The notes under the pieces were generated by a model. It was not told where the DNA came from. It did no database searches and saw nothing but the letters and a program-made list of their open reading frames with translations. From RPQJ01 sp963714645 (lineage in GTDB: Bacteria > Pseudomonadota > Gammaproteobacteria > Steroidobacterales > Steroidobacteraceae), in assembly GCA_963714645.1 (NCBI GenBank), contig CAVQQX010000193.1, forward strand, positions 1 to 14,192: DNA of 14,192 nt. The letters are read 5' to 3'. Of this stretch, positions 1 through 8,215 are shown piece by piece. Position 1 is the first letter of the stretch. Each line of letters starts with the position of its first letter. Both the position numbers and the translations under genes were made by a program.

Positions 1-668
1 GCGAACGAGACGCAGGCGCCGTCGCCGACCACGATGTGGTCCAGGACGCGGATGTCTACCAGCGCCAGCGCGTCGCGGAGGCGCCCGGTGATCAGCTCGT
101 CCGCCTGGCTCGGTTCGGCGACGCCCGAGGGGTGGTTGTGCGCCAGGATCACGGCGGCCGCGTTGCGGGCCAGCGCGAGCTTGACCACGTCCCGTGGGTG
201 GACGCTGGCGCCGTCGATCGTGCCGCGGAAGACCTCGTCGAAGGCGATGACCCGGTGCCGGTTGTCGAGGAACAGGCAGCAGAACACCTCGTGGTCGCGG
301 TCGCGCAGGCTCGCCCGCAGGTACTCCCGAGTGGCCCGCGGGTTCGAGAGCGGCGGGCCGGTCTGCATCAACTCCGCGTAGTGACGCCGAGAAAGCTCGA
401 GCGATGCCTGCAGCGTCGCGTACTTGGCGGCACCGAGGCCCCGCGTGCGGCAGACGGCGCTGCGCTCGGCCGAGAGCAGACCCCGGAGCGAGCGGAACTG
501 GCCGAGCAGCACGCGGGCCGTGTCGATCGCGGAGGTGCCGGCGGAACCGGTCTGCAGCAGCACGGCGAGCAGCTCGGCGTCGGTCAGCGACGACGCGCCG
601 AGCCGCAGCAGCTTCTCACGCGGACGCTCGGCTTCGTGCCAGGACTCGAGCGGGAGCGACGGCGGCAT
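1..668 (-). CDS. radC: RadC-family JAB/MPN domain protein (DNA repair annotated), C-terminus cut by window edge
   Basis: Reading the minus strand from the ATG at 668 gives 222 complete codons with no stop before the window edge, so the extreme C-terminus is missing. Residues about 20-95 are the helix-hairpin-helix-like N-terminal part (LTDAELLAVLLQTG at 28-41). Residues about 105-222 are the JAB/MPN metalloprotease-like domain. The metal motif is intact: H177-N-H179-P-S-G followed by D190, preceded by EVFRGTIDGASVHPRDVVK and followed by RVLDHIVVGDG, all classic for the family. An AGAGG sequence lies about 8 nt before the ATG. The biochemical role of RadC is unsettled; the old link to recombination repair in E. 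coli came from a misassigned mutation, and related JAB proteins occur on mobile elements. It lies 92 nt downstream of coaD on the same strand and may be cotranscribed. Family assignment is secure; function is uncertain. Confidence 0.95.
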   Translation of the reverse strand, partial: MPPSLPLESWHEAERPREKLLRLGASSLTDAELLAVLLQTGSAGTSAIDTARVLLGQFRSLRGLLSAERSAVCRTRGLGAAKYATLQASLELSRRHYAELMQTGPPLSNPRATREYLRASLRDRDHEVFCCLFLDNRHRVIAFDEVFRGTIDGASVHPRDVVKLALARNAAAVILAHNHPSGVAEPSQADELITGRLRDALALVDIRVLDHIVVGDGACVSF

Positions 669-760
669 GGCGGAACCTCTCGCGGGCGAGGGCCGATCCT
701 TGCTCCGCCCCCGCCGGTGCGCACCATGCAAAAAGCGCGGAATGGCGCCGGAATGCGTGA
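669..760 (-). other. coaD-radC spacer with tandem near-repeat and weak terminator-like run
   Basis: Read on the minus strand, this 92-nt gap carries two adjacent copies of a CATTCCG-type unit (CATTCCGGCGC then CATTCCGCGC). A T run (TTTTT) follows right after the second GCGC. GCGC-CATTCC-GCGC could form a 4-bp stem before the T run, which would be a weak terminator at best. No convincing promoter for radC was seen, so read-through from rsmD-coaD is plausible. Confidence 0.3.
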
Positions 761-1252
761 CTATTTCTTCGGCTTGGCGAACCGCTCGTGCAGAGCCTGT
801 GCCACCGCCGGGTGCACGAACTCGCTCACGTCTCCTCCGAGGCTCGCGATTTCGCGGATGAGGGTCGAGGAAATGAAGTTGTACTGTTCGGTCGGCGTCA
901 GGAACACGCTCTCGACGCGGTCGTTCAGGTGGCGGCTCATCGTCGCGAGCTGGAATTCGAACTCGAAGTCGGAAACGGCACGCAGCCCGCGCATCATCAC
1001 GTTGAGGTCGTGGGTGCGCGCAAAATCGACCGTGAGACCGGTGTAACCGACCACCTCGACGTTGGCCAGGTCCGCGACCACCGTCTTTACGAGTTCGATG
1101 CGCTTCTCGAGCGGGAACAGCGGCGCCTTGCCCGGGTTGGCCGCGATCGCGACGACCACCTTCTGGAAGATGCGGCTCGCGCGGCGCACAAGGTCGTTGT
1201 GTCCGTTCGTGAACGGGTCGAAGGTCCCTGGGTACATCGCGCGAGCGGTCAT
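761..1252 (-). CDS. coaD: Pantetheine-phosphate adenylyltransferase
   Basis: This 163-residue protein transfers AMP from ATP to 4'-phosphopantetheine to make dephospho-CoA, the penultimate step of CoA synthesis in the cytosol. The N-terminus MTARAMYPGTFDPFTNGH has the YPGTFDP strand and the nucleotidyltransferase T/HxGH motif (T15-N-G-H18). RGLRAVSDFEFE (89-100) and ISSTLIREI (127-135, the second conserved motif) complete the family pattern. The length matches the usual 160-170 residues. The frame is open upstream, but the ATG at 1252 is chosen because a GGGGGA ribosome-binding sequence precedes it and because its ATGA overlaps the rsmD stop (1249-1251). An alternative start six codons in (ATG at 1237) is less likely. 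The 4-nt overlap implies translational coupling to rsmD. Confidence 0.97.
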   Translation of the reverse strand: MTARAMYPGTFDPFTNGHNDLVRRASRIFQKVVVAIAANPGKAPLFPLEKRIELVKTVVADLANVEVVGYTGLTVDFARTHDLNVMMRGLRAVSDFEFEFQLATMSRHLNDRVESVFLTPTEQYNFISSTLIREIASLGGDVSEFVHPAVAQALHERFAKPKK

Positions 1253-1950
1253 GCTTCCCCCGGCGTCGGCGGCGGTCGTTTTCGTGGGTGTGTGCCGCGC
1301 CGGGCCAGATGATAGCCGACGGCGCCGGCCTTGTTGCTGTGCAAAAGCGTCCAGCCGGCCGGCAGTGCGGGGGGCCCCCGAGAAGCCTCGTCCTCGAGGT
1401 AGACGAAAGCCGCTTCCTGCAGCCAGCCGCGGTCCTCGAGCGCGTTGCAGGCGCGCTCGAGCCAATGGCGGTCGTAGGGCGGGTCGAGGAAAACGATGTC
1501 GAAAGGCCGCTCCACCGCCCCTGCCAGGAAGGCAAAAGCGTCCTGCCGCTGCACGACGCCCCGGTCGGCGTCCAGGCGCTGCAGCGAGGACAGGATGGCG
1601 TCCGCGGCGACAGCGTCATGCTCGACGAGGGTGACGGCCGTCGCGCCGCGCGACAGCGCCTCGATGCCGAGCGCGCCGCTGCCCGCGAACAGGTCGAGGC
1701 AGCGGCGACCGGGGATCTCGAACTGCAGCCAGTTGAACAGCGTCTCGCGGACGCGGTCGGGAGTCGGCCGCAGCGAGGCCGGTGACGACGGAAAATACAG
1801 TTTCCGCCCGCGCCACGCACCCCCGATGATGCGAACCTCGCCCGCCACTGGGCGGGCACCCTGGGAGCGTGAGGAGAGGGCCGCCCGCGAGTCGCATGTT
1901 GCGTCGTCGAGACGTCGTGGGCGCGGTCCCGGACGGTTATTGCGCGGCAT
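1249..1950 (-). CDS. rsmD: 16S rRNA (guanine966-N2)-methyltransferase
   Basis: This 233-residue SAM-dependent methyltransferase modifies G966 of 16S rRNA in the assembling 30S subunit. Visible motifs are RIIGGAWRGRKL (40-51), RPTPDRVRETLFNWL (61-75), the SAM-binding LDLFAGSGALGIEALSRGA (85-103) and the amino-methyltransferase motif FLDPPY (154-159). The ATG at 1950 leaves an Arg-rich N-terminal tail of about 38 residues before the domain, longer than in E. coli, and has only a weak ribosome-binding sequence, so the exact start is less certain than the identity. The frame stays open further upstream to 2172, but that would run into the divergent lipase gene. The stop overlaps the coaD start by ATGA. 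In many gammaproteobacteria rsmD lies directly next to ftsY; here a lipase gene separates them. Confidence 0.96.
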   Translation of the reverse strand: MPRNNRPGPRPRRLDDATCDSRAALSSRSQGARPVAGEVRIIGGAWRGRKLYFPSSPASLRPTPDRVRETLFNWLQFEIPGRRCLDLFAGSGALGIEALSRGATAVTLVEHDAVAADAILSSLQRLDADRGVVQRQDAFAFLAGAVERPFDIVFLDPPYDRHWLERACNALEDRGWLQEAAFVYLEDEASRGPPALPAGWTLLHSNKAGAVGYHLARRGTHPRKRPPPTPGEA

Positions 1951-2029
1951 CAGCGGGCGAGCGTAGGCTTCGAGGCGACTAAGTACGACGCGCGATGCTA
2001 CGCGCGGACAAACTGAGGGGATAGTCACG
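1951..2029. promoter_or_regulatory. Divergent rsmD / lipase intergenic region
   Basis: This 79-nt region must hold the starts of both divergent transcripts. On the plus strand CGCGCG (1989-1994) and CGCGCG (2001-2006) can pair around ATGCTA. GAGGGG at 2015-2020 is a good ribosome-binding site 9 nt before the lipase ATG. No clean -35/-10 pair was recognised for either direction. Confidence 0.4.
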
Positions 2030-4177
2030 ATGCTCGAGTCCAGAAACAGGCTGCCGGCGTGCGCGCTGGCAGCATCGGTCGCGTCGCTCGTCCTCGCCGG
2101 CTGCACGTCCAGCTCCGATGGCGACCCGTCGCCGGCACCGCCGAGCGACGTTTTCAAGGCGGAATTCAACACGACCTCGGGCGCGCTGCCCTACCCGGTC
2201 GACCTCTTCTTCTCCGGGTCCACGGACGGCACGCTGAACCTGCCCGTGATCGCGTTCCGACCGGCCTCGAACCGTGACGCGCTGAACTCGCTCGACGGCT
2301 GGTCGACGACCGCGCCGATCACCGCGAGTTTCTCGATGCCGCTCGACGGCGACTCCCTGACAGCCGGATCGGTCCGCGTCGTCGAGATGTATGTGAGCAA
2401 CACGACCAAGGCACCCGCCTCCGGTGACGAGTTGCCGGACGGCGTTCCGAGCCCCGTGCGCGGCATCCTGGCCCCGGGCGTCGACTACGAGGCGACGGTC
2501 TCCGACGACATCGACAGCAACGGTCGCTTCCTCAAGATCACGCCGCTCAAGCCGCTGACTCCGAGCACAGGTGGCATCAACATCGGCTACCTCGTGATCC
2601 TCACCAACGGCATCACGAACACGGACGGCGCGGCGGCGACGCCCGACACCCAGTACGCGTCGTACAAGGACGCCCCGGCGGACTGCAGCAGCTTCGACCC
2701 CGCCACGCAGCTCACGGACTTCTCGCTGTGCCGGCTGACCAAGGCACACCTGCAGATCGCAGGCGCGATCGGCACGCCGGCCGACAGTGTCGTACTCACC
2801 TGGGGTTTCTCGACGCAGTCCGTCGACGACACGTTGCAGGTCCTGCACGCACTCGCACCCGCGCAGCCGATCACCGTGGTCCCGACGGGCCTCACGACGC
2901 AGGCCGCCGATCCCGCACTGCAGGGCAAGGCGAACATCTGGGTCGGCGCGACGACGGTGCCGTACTACCTCACGCCTCCGGCGACCGCGACCGACCGCGC
3001 CGCAGTGTTGACCAAGTTCTGGACGGCGGCGGGTCCGCCGGCCGTGCCCGGCCTCGACCCGACGAGCCGGCACCTCACGCGGTTCAACCCGGTGCCCGCG
3101 AAGGTCGCCGACCAGCTGATCCCCGTGCTCATGACCGTTCCGAACGCCACGGCCGCAGGCGGCCTGTGTGCGCAGCCGGCCGCGGGCTGGCCGGTCGCAG
3201 TGGTGCAGCACGGCATCACCGGCAATCGCACCCAGGCACTGGCGATCGCCGATTCCTTCGCCGATGCGTGCTTCGTCGTCGTCGCCATCGACCTGCCGCT
3301 GCATGGGCTCGTCCCGACGGGTGGGCCGACCGATGCGTTCCGTTGCGCGGCAACGACGCCAAACCCCGTGTGCCTCGGCGCGGTCGAGCGCACGTTCGAC
3401 GTCGACCTCATCGACAATACGACGGGCGCTTCGACGAGTGACGGTGTCATCGACAGCTCGGGCGCGCACATGATCAACCTGTCGAGCCCGCTCACCAGCC
3501 GCGACAACCTGCGGCAGGCCGAGGCGGACCTCGACGTGCTGGTCAAGACGCTCGCGTCGCTCAATTTCGCCGGAGATGCCGCGGCCGACGTCGACCCGAC
3601 CCGGATCCACCTCGTCGGCCTGTCACTCGGCGCCATCACGGGTATCGCGAGTGCGCAGTTCGCGGACTTCGACACGTTCACGGCGGCGGTGCCGGGAGGC
3701 GTGCTGACGCGACTGCTGCTCGATTCCGCCGCATTCGGGCCGCGTCTCAAGGCCGGCCTCAGCGGATTCGGGCTGATCGAGAACTCGTACGTCTACAACC
3801 TGTTCGTCCGCGACGTGCAGGCCGCCGCCGACGCCGCGGACGCGATCAACCACATCGAGGCCGCCCAGGAGAAGTTACCGCTGCACCTGACCAAGGTGCT
3901 GGACGACGGCGTCGTGCCGAACAGCGCGACCGACCGCCTGATCGTGGCGGGCGGTCTCGCGAAGCTCACGACGGTCGGGCCGAATCCCGTCGGCCCCGGT
4001 ACCGGCGCGTACACGTTCTTCTCGCAGGGTTCGCACGGCACGCTGTTCGATCCGACGGCGAGCCTCGCAGCAACCGTCGAGATGCAGAAGCAGGCGGTGA
4101 ATTTCGCGGCGACCGCGGTCGCTCCGGGCGGACCGTTCGTGGTGATCGAGGACGTCACGGTACTCGACATCGACTGA
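2030..4177 (+). CDS. Predicted outer-membrane lipoprotein lipase/esterase, VolA / bacterial virulence-factor lipase type
   Basis: This 715-residue protein begins with a lipoprotein signal: basic start, hydrophobic stretch, lipobox LAGC with C25, then T26, which does not match the inner-membrane retention signal, so the outer membrane is expected. The segment near residues 50-80 (LPYPVDLFFSGSTDGTLNLP) is the hallmark of the bacterial virulence-factor lipase N-terminal domain. The C-terminal half is an alpha/beta hydrolase: HG at 394-395 near the expected oxyanion position, nucleophile elbow G-L-S532-L-G, candidate acid D625 or D626 in VLDDGVVP, and candidate catalytic H669 in GSHGT. Known relatives include Vibrio VolA, a surface lysophospholipase lipoprotein. 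The substrate here is not known; phospholipid or other ester hydrolysis is inference. The gene is alone on its strand behind a GAGGGG ribosome-binding site and appears to end in its own hairpins. Confidence 0.88.
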   Translation: MLESRNRLPACALAASVASLVLAGCTSSSDGDPSPAPPSDVFKAEFNTTSGALPYPVDLFFSGSTDGTLNLPVIAFRPASNRDALNSLDGWSTTAPITASFSMPLDGDSLTAGSVRVVEMYVSNTTKAPASGDELPDGVPSPVRGILAPGVDYEATVSDDIDSNGRFLKITPLKPLTPSTGGINIGYLVILTNGITNTDGAAATPDTQYASYKDAPADCSSFDPATQLTDFSLCRLTKAHLQIAGAIGTPADSVVLTWGFSTQSVDDTLQVLHALAPAQPITVVPTGLTTQAADPALQGKANIWVGATTVPYYLTPPATATDRAAVLTKFWTAAGPPAVPGLDPTSRHLTRFNPVPAKVADQLIPVLMTVPNATAAGGLCAQPAAGWPVAVVQHGITGNRTQALAIADSFADACFVVVAIDLPLHGLVPTGGPTDAFRCAATTPNPVCLGAVERTFDVDLIDNTTGASTSDGVIDSSGAHMINLSSPLTSRDNLRQAEADLDVLVKTLASLNFAGDAAADVDPTRIHLVGLSLGAITGIASAQFADFDTFTAAVPGGVLTRLLLDSAAFGPRLKAGLSGFGLIENSYVYNLFVRDVQAAADAADAINHIEAAQEKLPLHLTKVLDDGVVPNSATDRLIVAGGLAKLTTVGPNPVGPGTGAYTFFSQGSHGTLFDPTASLAATVEMQKQAVNFAATAVAPGGPFVVIEDVTVLDID

Positions 4178-4195
4178 TCGGCGCGTTCGCCGATC
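4176..4195 (+). repeat. Inverted repeat overlapping the lipase stop codon
   Basis: GATCGGCG and CGCCGATC are perfect 8-bp complements around a CGTT loop. The hairpin starts inside the TGA stop. It lacks a T run and lies just before a second hairpin, so it may help 3'-end formation or RNA stability. Confidence 0.6.
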
Positions 4196-4207
4196 GGTTC
4201 GCACGGC

Positions 4208-4240
4208 AGGGCGGGAGCGATCCCGCCCTTGCGCTTTTCG
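4208..4240 (+). terminator. Candidate terminator between lipase and ftsY
   Basis: A 9-bp perfect stem, AGGGCGGGA (4208-4216) with TCCCGCCCT (4221-4229) around a GCGA tetraloop. The downstream T tract is poor and displaced (TTTT at 4236-4239), so efficiency is uncertain. It would separate the lipase transcript from ftsYEX. Confidence 0.6.
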
Positions 4241-4254
4241 GGGTCCGCTACAAT
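4229..4254 (+). promoter_or_regulatory. Candidate sigma-70 promoter of ftsY
   Basis: TACAAT at 4249-4254 is a near-consensus -10 box, 33 nt before the ftsY ATG. The best upstream hexamer, TTGCGC at 4229-4234, gives a short 14-nt spacer, so the -35 assignment is weak and partly overlaps the terminator stem. Confidence 0.45.
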
Positions 4255-4287
4255 CGCCGCTTCCTGCGCGCGGGCCCGACCTTTTCC

Positions 4288-5307
4288 ATGGGACTGTTCG
4301 ATTTCCGGTCGAAGAAGACCACCACCGGCGACGTCGAGACGGTCGCGCCAGCGCTCCCGGCTGCCTCGACGCCCGGGTTCATCGCGCGCATGCGCGCGAA
4401 GCTCAATCGCGGCGACTCCTGGCTCACCTACGATCTCGCGAACCTGCTGCCGGGCGGGCGCATCGACGACGAGGTGCTCGACGAGCTCGAGACCCGGCTG
4501 ATCGCGGCGGACGTCGGGATCGACACGACCGGGAGGATCCTGGGTTCGCTGCGCAAGCGCGTGCAGCGCAAGGAGCTCGACGACCTCGACGCGCTGCTCG
4601 GCGCGCTGCGCCAGGCGATGCTCGAGATCTTGGTGCCGGTCGCACGGCCGCTGGTGGTCGACGCGGCCGCGAAACCGTTCGTGGTGCTGGTCGTCGGCGT
4701 GAACGGCTCGGGCAAGACCACGACGATCGGCAAGCTCGCGCACCGGTGGGTCGGCGAGCGCAAGCGCGTCGTCCTGGCCGCGGGCGACACCTTCCGCGCC
4801 GCCGCCATCGAGCAACTGCAGGTCTGGGGCGAACGCAACCAGGTACCGGTGATCGCGCAGGCGGCGGGCGCCGACCCGGCCGCGGTCGCGTTCGACGCCC
4901 TGCAGTCGGCGCGGGCGCGGGGCGCCGACGTGCTGATCGCGGACACGGCAGGTCGCCTGCACACGCAGGGCAACCTGATGGACGAGCTGAAGAAGGTCCG
5001 ACGCGTGCTCGGGCGACTGGACCCTGCGGCGCCCCACGAGGTGCTGCTCGTGCTCGACGCGGGCCAGGGGCAGAACGCGCTGGCGCAGGCCCAGCAGTTC
5101 CACGAGGCTGTCGGCGTGACCGGGCTCGTGATGACCAAGCTCGACGGTACCGCGAAAGGCGGCATCGTCCTCGCGATCGCCGACGCGCTGCGGCTGCCGA
5201 TCCGCTTCATCGGCATCGGGGAGAGCGCCGCCGACTTCGACGTGTTCGACGCCGAGGCCTTCGTCGACGCCGTGCTGAGAGCGCCGGGCCGTGGAGCGCG
5301 GGCGTGA
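4288..5307 (+). CDS. ftsY: Signal recognition particle receptor FtsY
   Basis: This 339-residue SRP-type GTPase docks SRP-bound translating ribosomes at the inner membrane. It opens with the typical MGLFDF and has only a short, weakly acidic N-terminal region instead of the long acidic A domain of E. coli. The helical N domain is about residues 35-115. The G domain has the P-loop GVNGSGKT (137-144), DTFRAAA, DTAGR (219-223), TKLDGTAKGG (283-292) and the closing GIGESAADFDVFD. The start is fixed by the family N-terminus, although no strong Shine-Dalgarno precedes it. Its TGA overlaps the ftsE GTG start as GTGA (5304-5307), indicating translational coupling. Confidence 0.98.
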   Translation: MGLFDFRSKKTTTGDVETVAPALPAASTPGFIARMRAKLNRGDSWLTYDLANLLPGGRIDDEVLDELETRLIAADVGIDTTGRILGSLRKRVQRKELDDLDALLGALRQAMLEILVPVARPLVVDAAAKPFVVLVVGVNGSGKTTTIGKLAHRWVGERKRVVLAAGDTFRAAAIEQLQVWGERNQVPVIAQAAGADPAAVAFDALQSARARGADVLIADTAGRLHTQGNLMDELKKVRRVLGRLDPAAPHEVLLVLDAGQGQNALAQAQQFHEAVGVTGLVMTKLDGTAKGGIVLAIADALRLPIRFIGIGESAADFDVFDAEAFVDAVLRAPGRGARA

Positions 5308-6080
5308 TTCGCTTCGACCACGTCTGGAAGCGCTATCCGAACGGACGCGAGGCCCTGAGCGACCTTTCGCTCGAGATCGCCCGCGGCGAGATGGCGTTCC
5401 TGACCGGTCATTCCGGTGCCGGCAAGAGCACGCTGCTCAAGCTGATCGCACTGATCGAACGGCCGTCGCGCGGAACGCTCGTCGTCAACGGCCAGAACAC
5501 CACGGGTGTGCCGCGCGCGAAGATCCCGGCGTTCCGGCGACAGATCGGCGTCGTGTTCCAGGACCACAAGCTGCTGATGGACCGGCCGGTCTACGACAAC
5601 GTCGGCCTGCCGCTCGTGATCGCGGGCGTGCCCGAGCGCGACATCCAGAAGCGCGTGCGCGCCGCACTCGACCAGGTCGGATTGCTCGGGCGCGAGCGCA
5701 CGCGGCCGATCGAACTCTCGACCGGCGAGCAGCAGCGGGTCGGCATCGCGCGCGCGATCATCGCGAAGCCGTCCTTGCTGATCGCGGACGAGCCGACCGG
5801 CAACCTCGACCCCGACCTCGCCGTCGAGGTCATGAACATCTTCAAGCGGTTCAACGAGGTCGGAGTGACCGTGCTCGTGGCGACGCACGACGTGCACCTG
5901 ATCGACCGATTCGGCGTGCGGCGCGTGATGCTCGCGGACGGTCGCGCGCTCGACGACGGCGAGCCGGCAGTGCAACCCGCCCGTGCGATCATCGCCACCG
6001 CTGCGGTCCCGGGCGTCGCCCGGGTCGACATCGGGGCGCCAGGGGCGCCGCTCGTGCTGCCGGACATCCGCGCGGACTGA
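5304..6080 (+). CDS. ftsE: Cell division ATP-binding protein FtsE
   Basis: This 258-residue ABC ATPase pairs with FtsX at the divisome; ATP hydrolysis drives FtsX to activate periplasmic wall hydrolases. Motifs: Walker A GHSGAGKS (35-42), Q-loop in VVFQDHKLL, signature LSTGEQQRVGIARA (from 138), Walker B with D162-E163 in ADEPTGNLDP, and H-loop H195 in ATHD. The signature has Thr where E. coli FtsE has Gly (LSGGE). It is longer than the usual 220 or so residues by a C-terminal tail of about 35 residues rich in Ala, Pro and Gly. The GTG start overlaps the ftsY stop by 4 nt, and the sequence VIRFDHVWKRYPNG begins exactly where FtsE proteins begin. Confidence 0.98.
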   Translation: MIRFDHVWKRYPNGREALSDLSLEIARGEMAFLTGHSGAGKSTLLKLIALIERPSRGTLVVNGQNTTGVPRAKIPAFRRQIGVVFQDHKLLMDRPVYDNVGLPLVIAGVPERDIQKRVRAALDQVGLLGRERTRPIELSTGEQQRVGIARAIIAKPSLLIADEPTGNLDPDLAVEVMNIFKRFNEVGVTVLVATHDVHLIDRFGVRRVMLADGRALDDGEPAVQPARAIIATAAVPGVARVDIGAPGAPLVLPDIRAD

Positions 6081-6089
6081 ATGCCGTGA
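6081..6089 (+). other. Two-codon ORF (ATG-CCG-TGA) at the ftsE/ftsX junction
   Basis: Directly after the ftsE TGA (6078-6080) the sequence reads ATG CCG TGA. The TGA (6087-6089) overlaps the proposed ftsX GTG (6086-6088) as GTGA. The ATG is out of frame with ftsX. It may be a decoy or a stop-and-restart device; this is an inference from arrangement only. Confidence 0.35.
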
Positions 6090-7000
6090 AGCAATGGCTC
6101 GAACGACACGCCCAGACGCTCGTCGGCTCGCTCGGCCGGCTGTGGCAGCAGCCGTTCGCGACGCTGCTCACCGTGATCGTGATCGGCGTGGCGCTCGCGT
6201 TGCCGGCATGCCTGCACGTGCTCGTGCAGAACGTGCGCACGGCGAGCGGCGGCTGGAACAACGCGCTCGACATCTCGGTCTACATGAAGCCGGGCGCCAC
6301 GCTCGACCAGGCGAAGCGTGCCGCGGAGCGCATCGGTCAACGCCGCGACGTGGGCGACGTCACGATCATCGACTCCGACGAGGCGCTCGCCGAGTTCCGG
6401 CGCGGCTCGGGCTTCGGCGAGGCACTCGAGGCGCTCAAGGACAACCCGTTGCCGCACGCACTCGTCGTGCGACCGGACGCCGGGTTCCGCGACCCGGACC
6501 AGGTGCAGCAGCTCACCACCGAGCTGCGCAAGGTGGACGATGTCGACATCGTGCAGCTCGACACCGAGTGGGTGTCGCGCTTCAACGCAATCCTCGACGT
6601 GATCCGCCGCGGCGTGTTCCTCGCGGCCGGCCTGTTCGCGCTCGGGATCCTCGTGATCGTCGGCAACACGATCCGGCTCGACATCGAGAACCGACGCGAC
6701 GAGATCGAAGTGACCAAGCTGGTGGGCGGCAGCGATGCGTTCGTACGACGTCCGTTCCTTTACAACGGCGTGTGGTATGGGTTGGCGGGCGGGCTGACGG
6801 CGGGAATCATCGTCGCCGTCGCCGTGGGTGCCCTCGATTCGCCGGTGCAGCGCATCGCGGGTCTCTACGGCAGTTCGTTCACGCTGCAGGGTGTGGGAAT
6901 TCCAGGCTGGCTGGCGCTGCTCGCCGGCGGCGCGGTGCTCGGCTGGCTCGGATCGTTCATCGTCGCCACGCGCGAGCTGCGGGAAATCGAGCCCAAGTAG
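6086..7000 (+). CDS. ftsX: Cell division protein FtsX (permease-like)
   Basis: This 304-residue inner-membrane partner of FtsE has four membrane segments: about residues 26-48, 176-197, 227-250 and 273-295. The large periplasmic loop (about 50-170), between the first two segments, is the region that talks to wall-hydrolase activators in the family. The cytoplasmic stretch IRLDIENRRDEIEVTKLVGG (196-215) is strongly characteristic. The start is set at GTG 6086 (VKQWLERHAQ), 5 nt after the ftsE stop, because the nearby ATG at 6081 is out of frame and family N-termini begin just before a comparable SLGRLW segment. No strong Shine-Dalgarno is visible, so coupling to ftsE translation is likely. A weak GGCCC/GGGCC hairpin follows the stop without a T run. 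Confidence 0.95.
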   Translation: MKQWLERHAQTLVGSLGRLWQQPFATLLTVIVIGVALALPACLHVLVQNVRTASGGWNNALDISVYMKPGATLDQAKRAAERIGQRRDVGDVTIIDSDEALAEFRRGSGFGEALEALKDNPLPHALVVRPDAGFRDPDQVQQLTTELRKVDDVDIVQLDTEWVSRFNAILDVIRRGVFLAAGLFALGILVIVGNTIRLDIENRRDEIEVTKLVGGSDAFVRRPFLYNGVWYGLAGGLTAGIIVAVAVGALDSPVQRIAGLYGSSFTLQGVGIPGWLALLAGGAVLGWLGSFIVATRELREIEPK

Positions 7001-7074
7001 CGGCCCTGCTGGGGGCCTGTCTGCAACGGGAATGAATCCGGAGTGTTGGTGCCGGGGTGCGACTACGTAACTAA

Positions 7075-7103
7075 TTGACAAATATAGTCTTTTATCCCAG
7101 GAT
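7075..7103 (+). promoter_or_regulatory. Candidate distal sigma-70 promoter of rpoH
   Basis: A perfect TTGACA at 7075-7080 is followed after 17 nt by CAGGAT (7098-7103), which keeps the important second A and last T of a -10 box. It lies in an AT-rich island after ftsX. Confidence 0.4.
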
Positions 7104-7112
7104 GGCCGCGTC

Positions 7113-7140
7113 GGAACTCTCTCCGGCTTTAGCACTCCAA
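7113..7140 (+). promoter_or_regulatory. Candidate sigma-E-type promoter of rpoH
   Basis: GGAACTC (7113-7119), then 16 nt, then TCCAA (7136-7140). The E. coli sigma-E pattern is GAACTT, 16 nt, TCTGA or TCAAA. Spacing and -35 fit well; the -10 is approximate. E. coli rpoH has a sigma-E promoter, so the location is sensible. Confidence 0.4.
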
Positions 7141-7158
7141 AACGAAGACTGCTAAAAT
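7129..7158 (+). promoter_or_regulatory. Candidate proximal sigma-70 promoter of rpoH
   Basis: TAAAAT at 7153-7158 is a near-perfect -10. TTAGCA at 7129-7134 matches four of six -35 positions with an 18-nt spacer. Transcription would start near 7165, about 45 nt before the rpoH ATG, and the promoter overlaps the sigma-E-like site. Confidence 0.55.
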
Positions 7159-7210
7159 TACCGCGCCTGAAGTGCTGCCCAACCCTGATCACCGAGGTAC
7201 GTTCGCACCG

Positions 7211-8107
<897 letters not shown>

Positions 8108-8126
8108 TGGCTGGGCCAGTAAGAAG

Positions 8127-8156
8127 AAAAAGGGCCGGCATTGCCGGCCCTTTTTT
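8127..8156. terminator. Bidirectional intrinsic terminator between rpoH and the OmpA-like gene
   Basis: A GGGCCGGC (8132-8139) / GCCGGCCC (8143-8150) perfect stem with loop ATT is flanked by five A on the left and six T on the right. It therefore works as a Rho-independent terminator on both strands and serves the two convergent genes. Confidence 0.93.
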
Positions 8157-8192
8157 CGTTCGGTCTGCGTCGCATCGCGCCGCACGTAACCA

Positions 8193-8213
8193 GTCACCCG
8201 TCACTCGTCACTT
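8193..8213. repeat. Three tandem copies of a 7-nt unit
   Basis: GTCACCC, GTCACTC and GTCACTT lie head to tail just before the minus-strand stop of the OmpA-like gene. A related GGTGACTAGTGG stretch occurs at the rpoH stop on the other side of the terminator. No function is evident. Confidence 0.6.
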
Positions 8214-8215
8214 CC

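Noticed and set aside
36..1046. 336-codon plus-strand open frame antisense to radC and coaD
   Set aside because: The opposite strand encodes RadC and CoaD with intact motifs; this frame has no recognisable domain.
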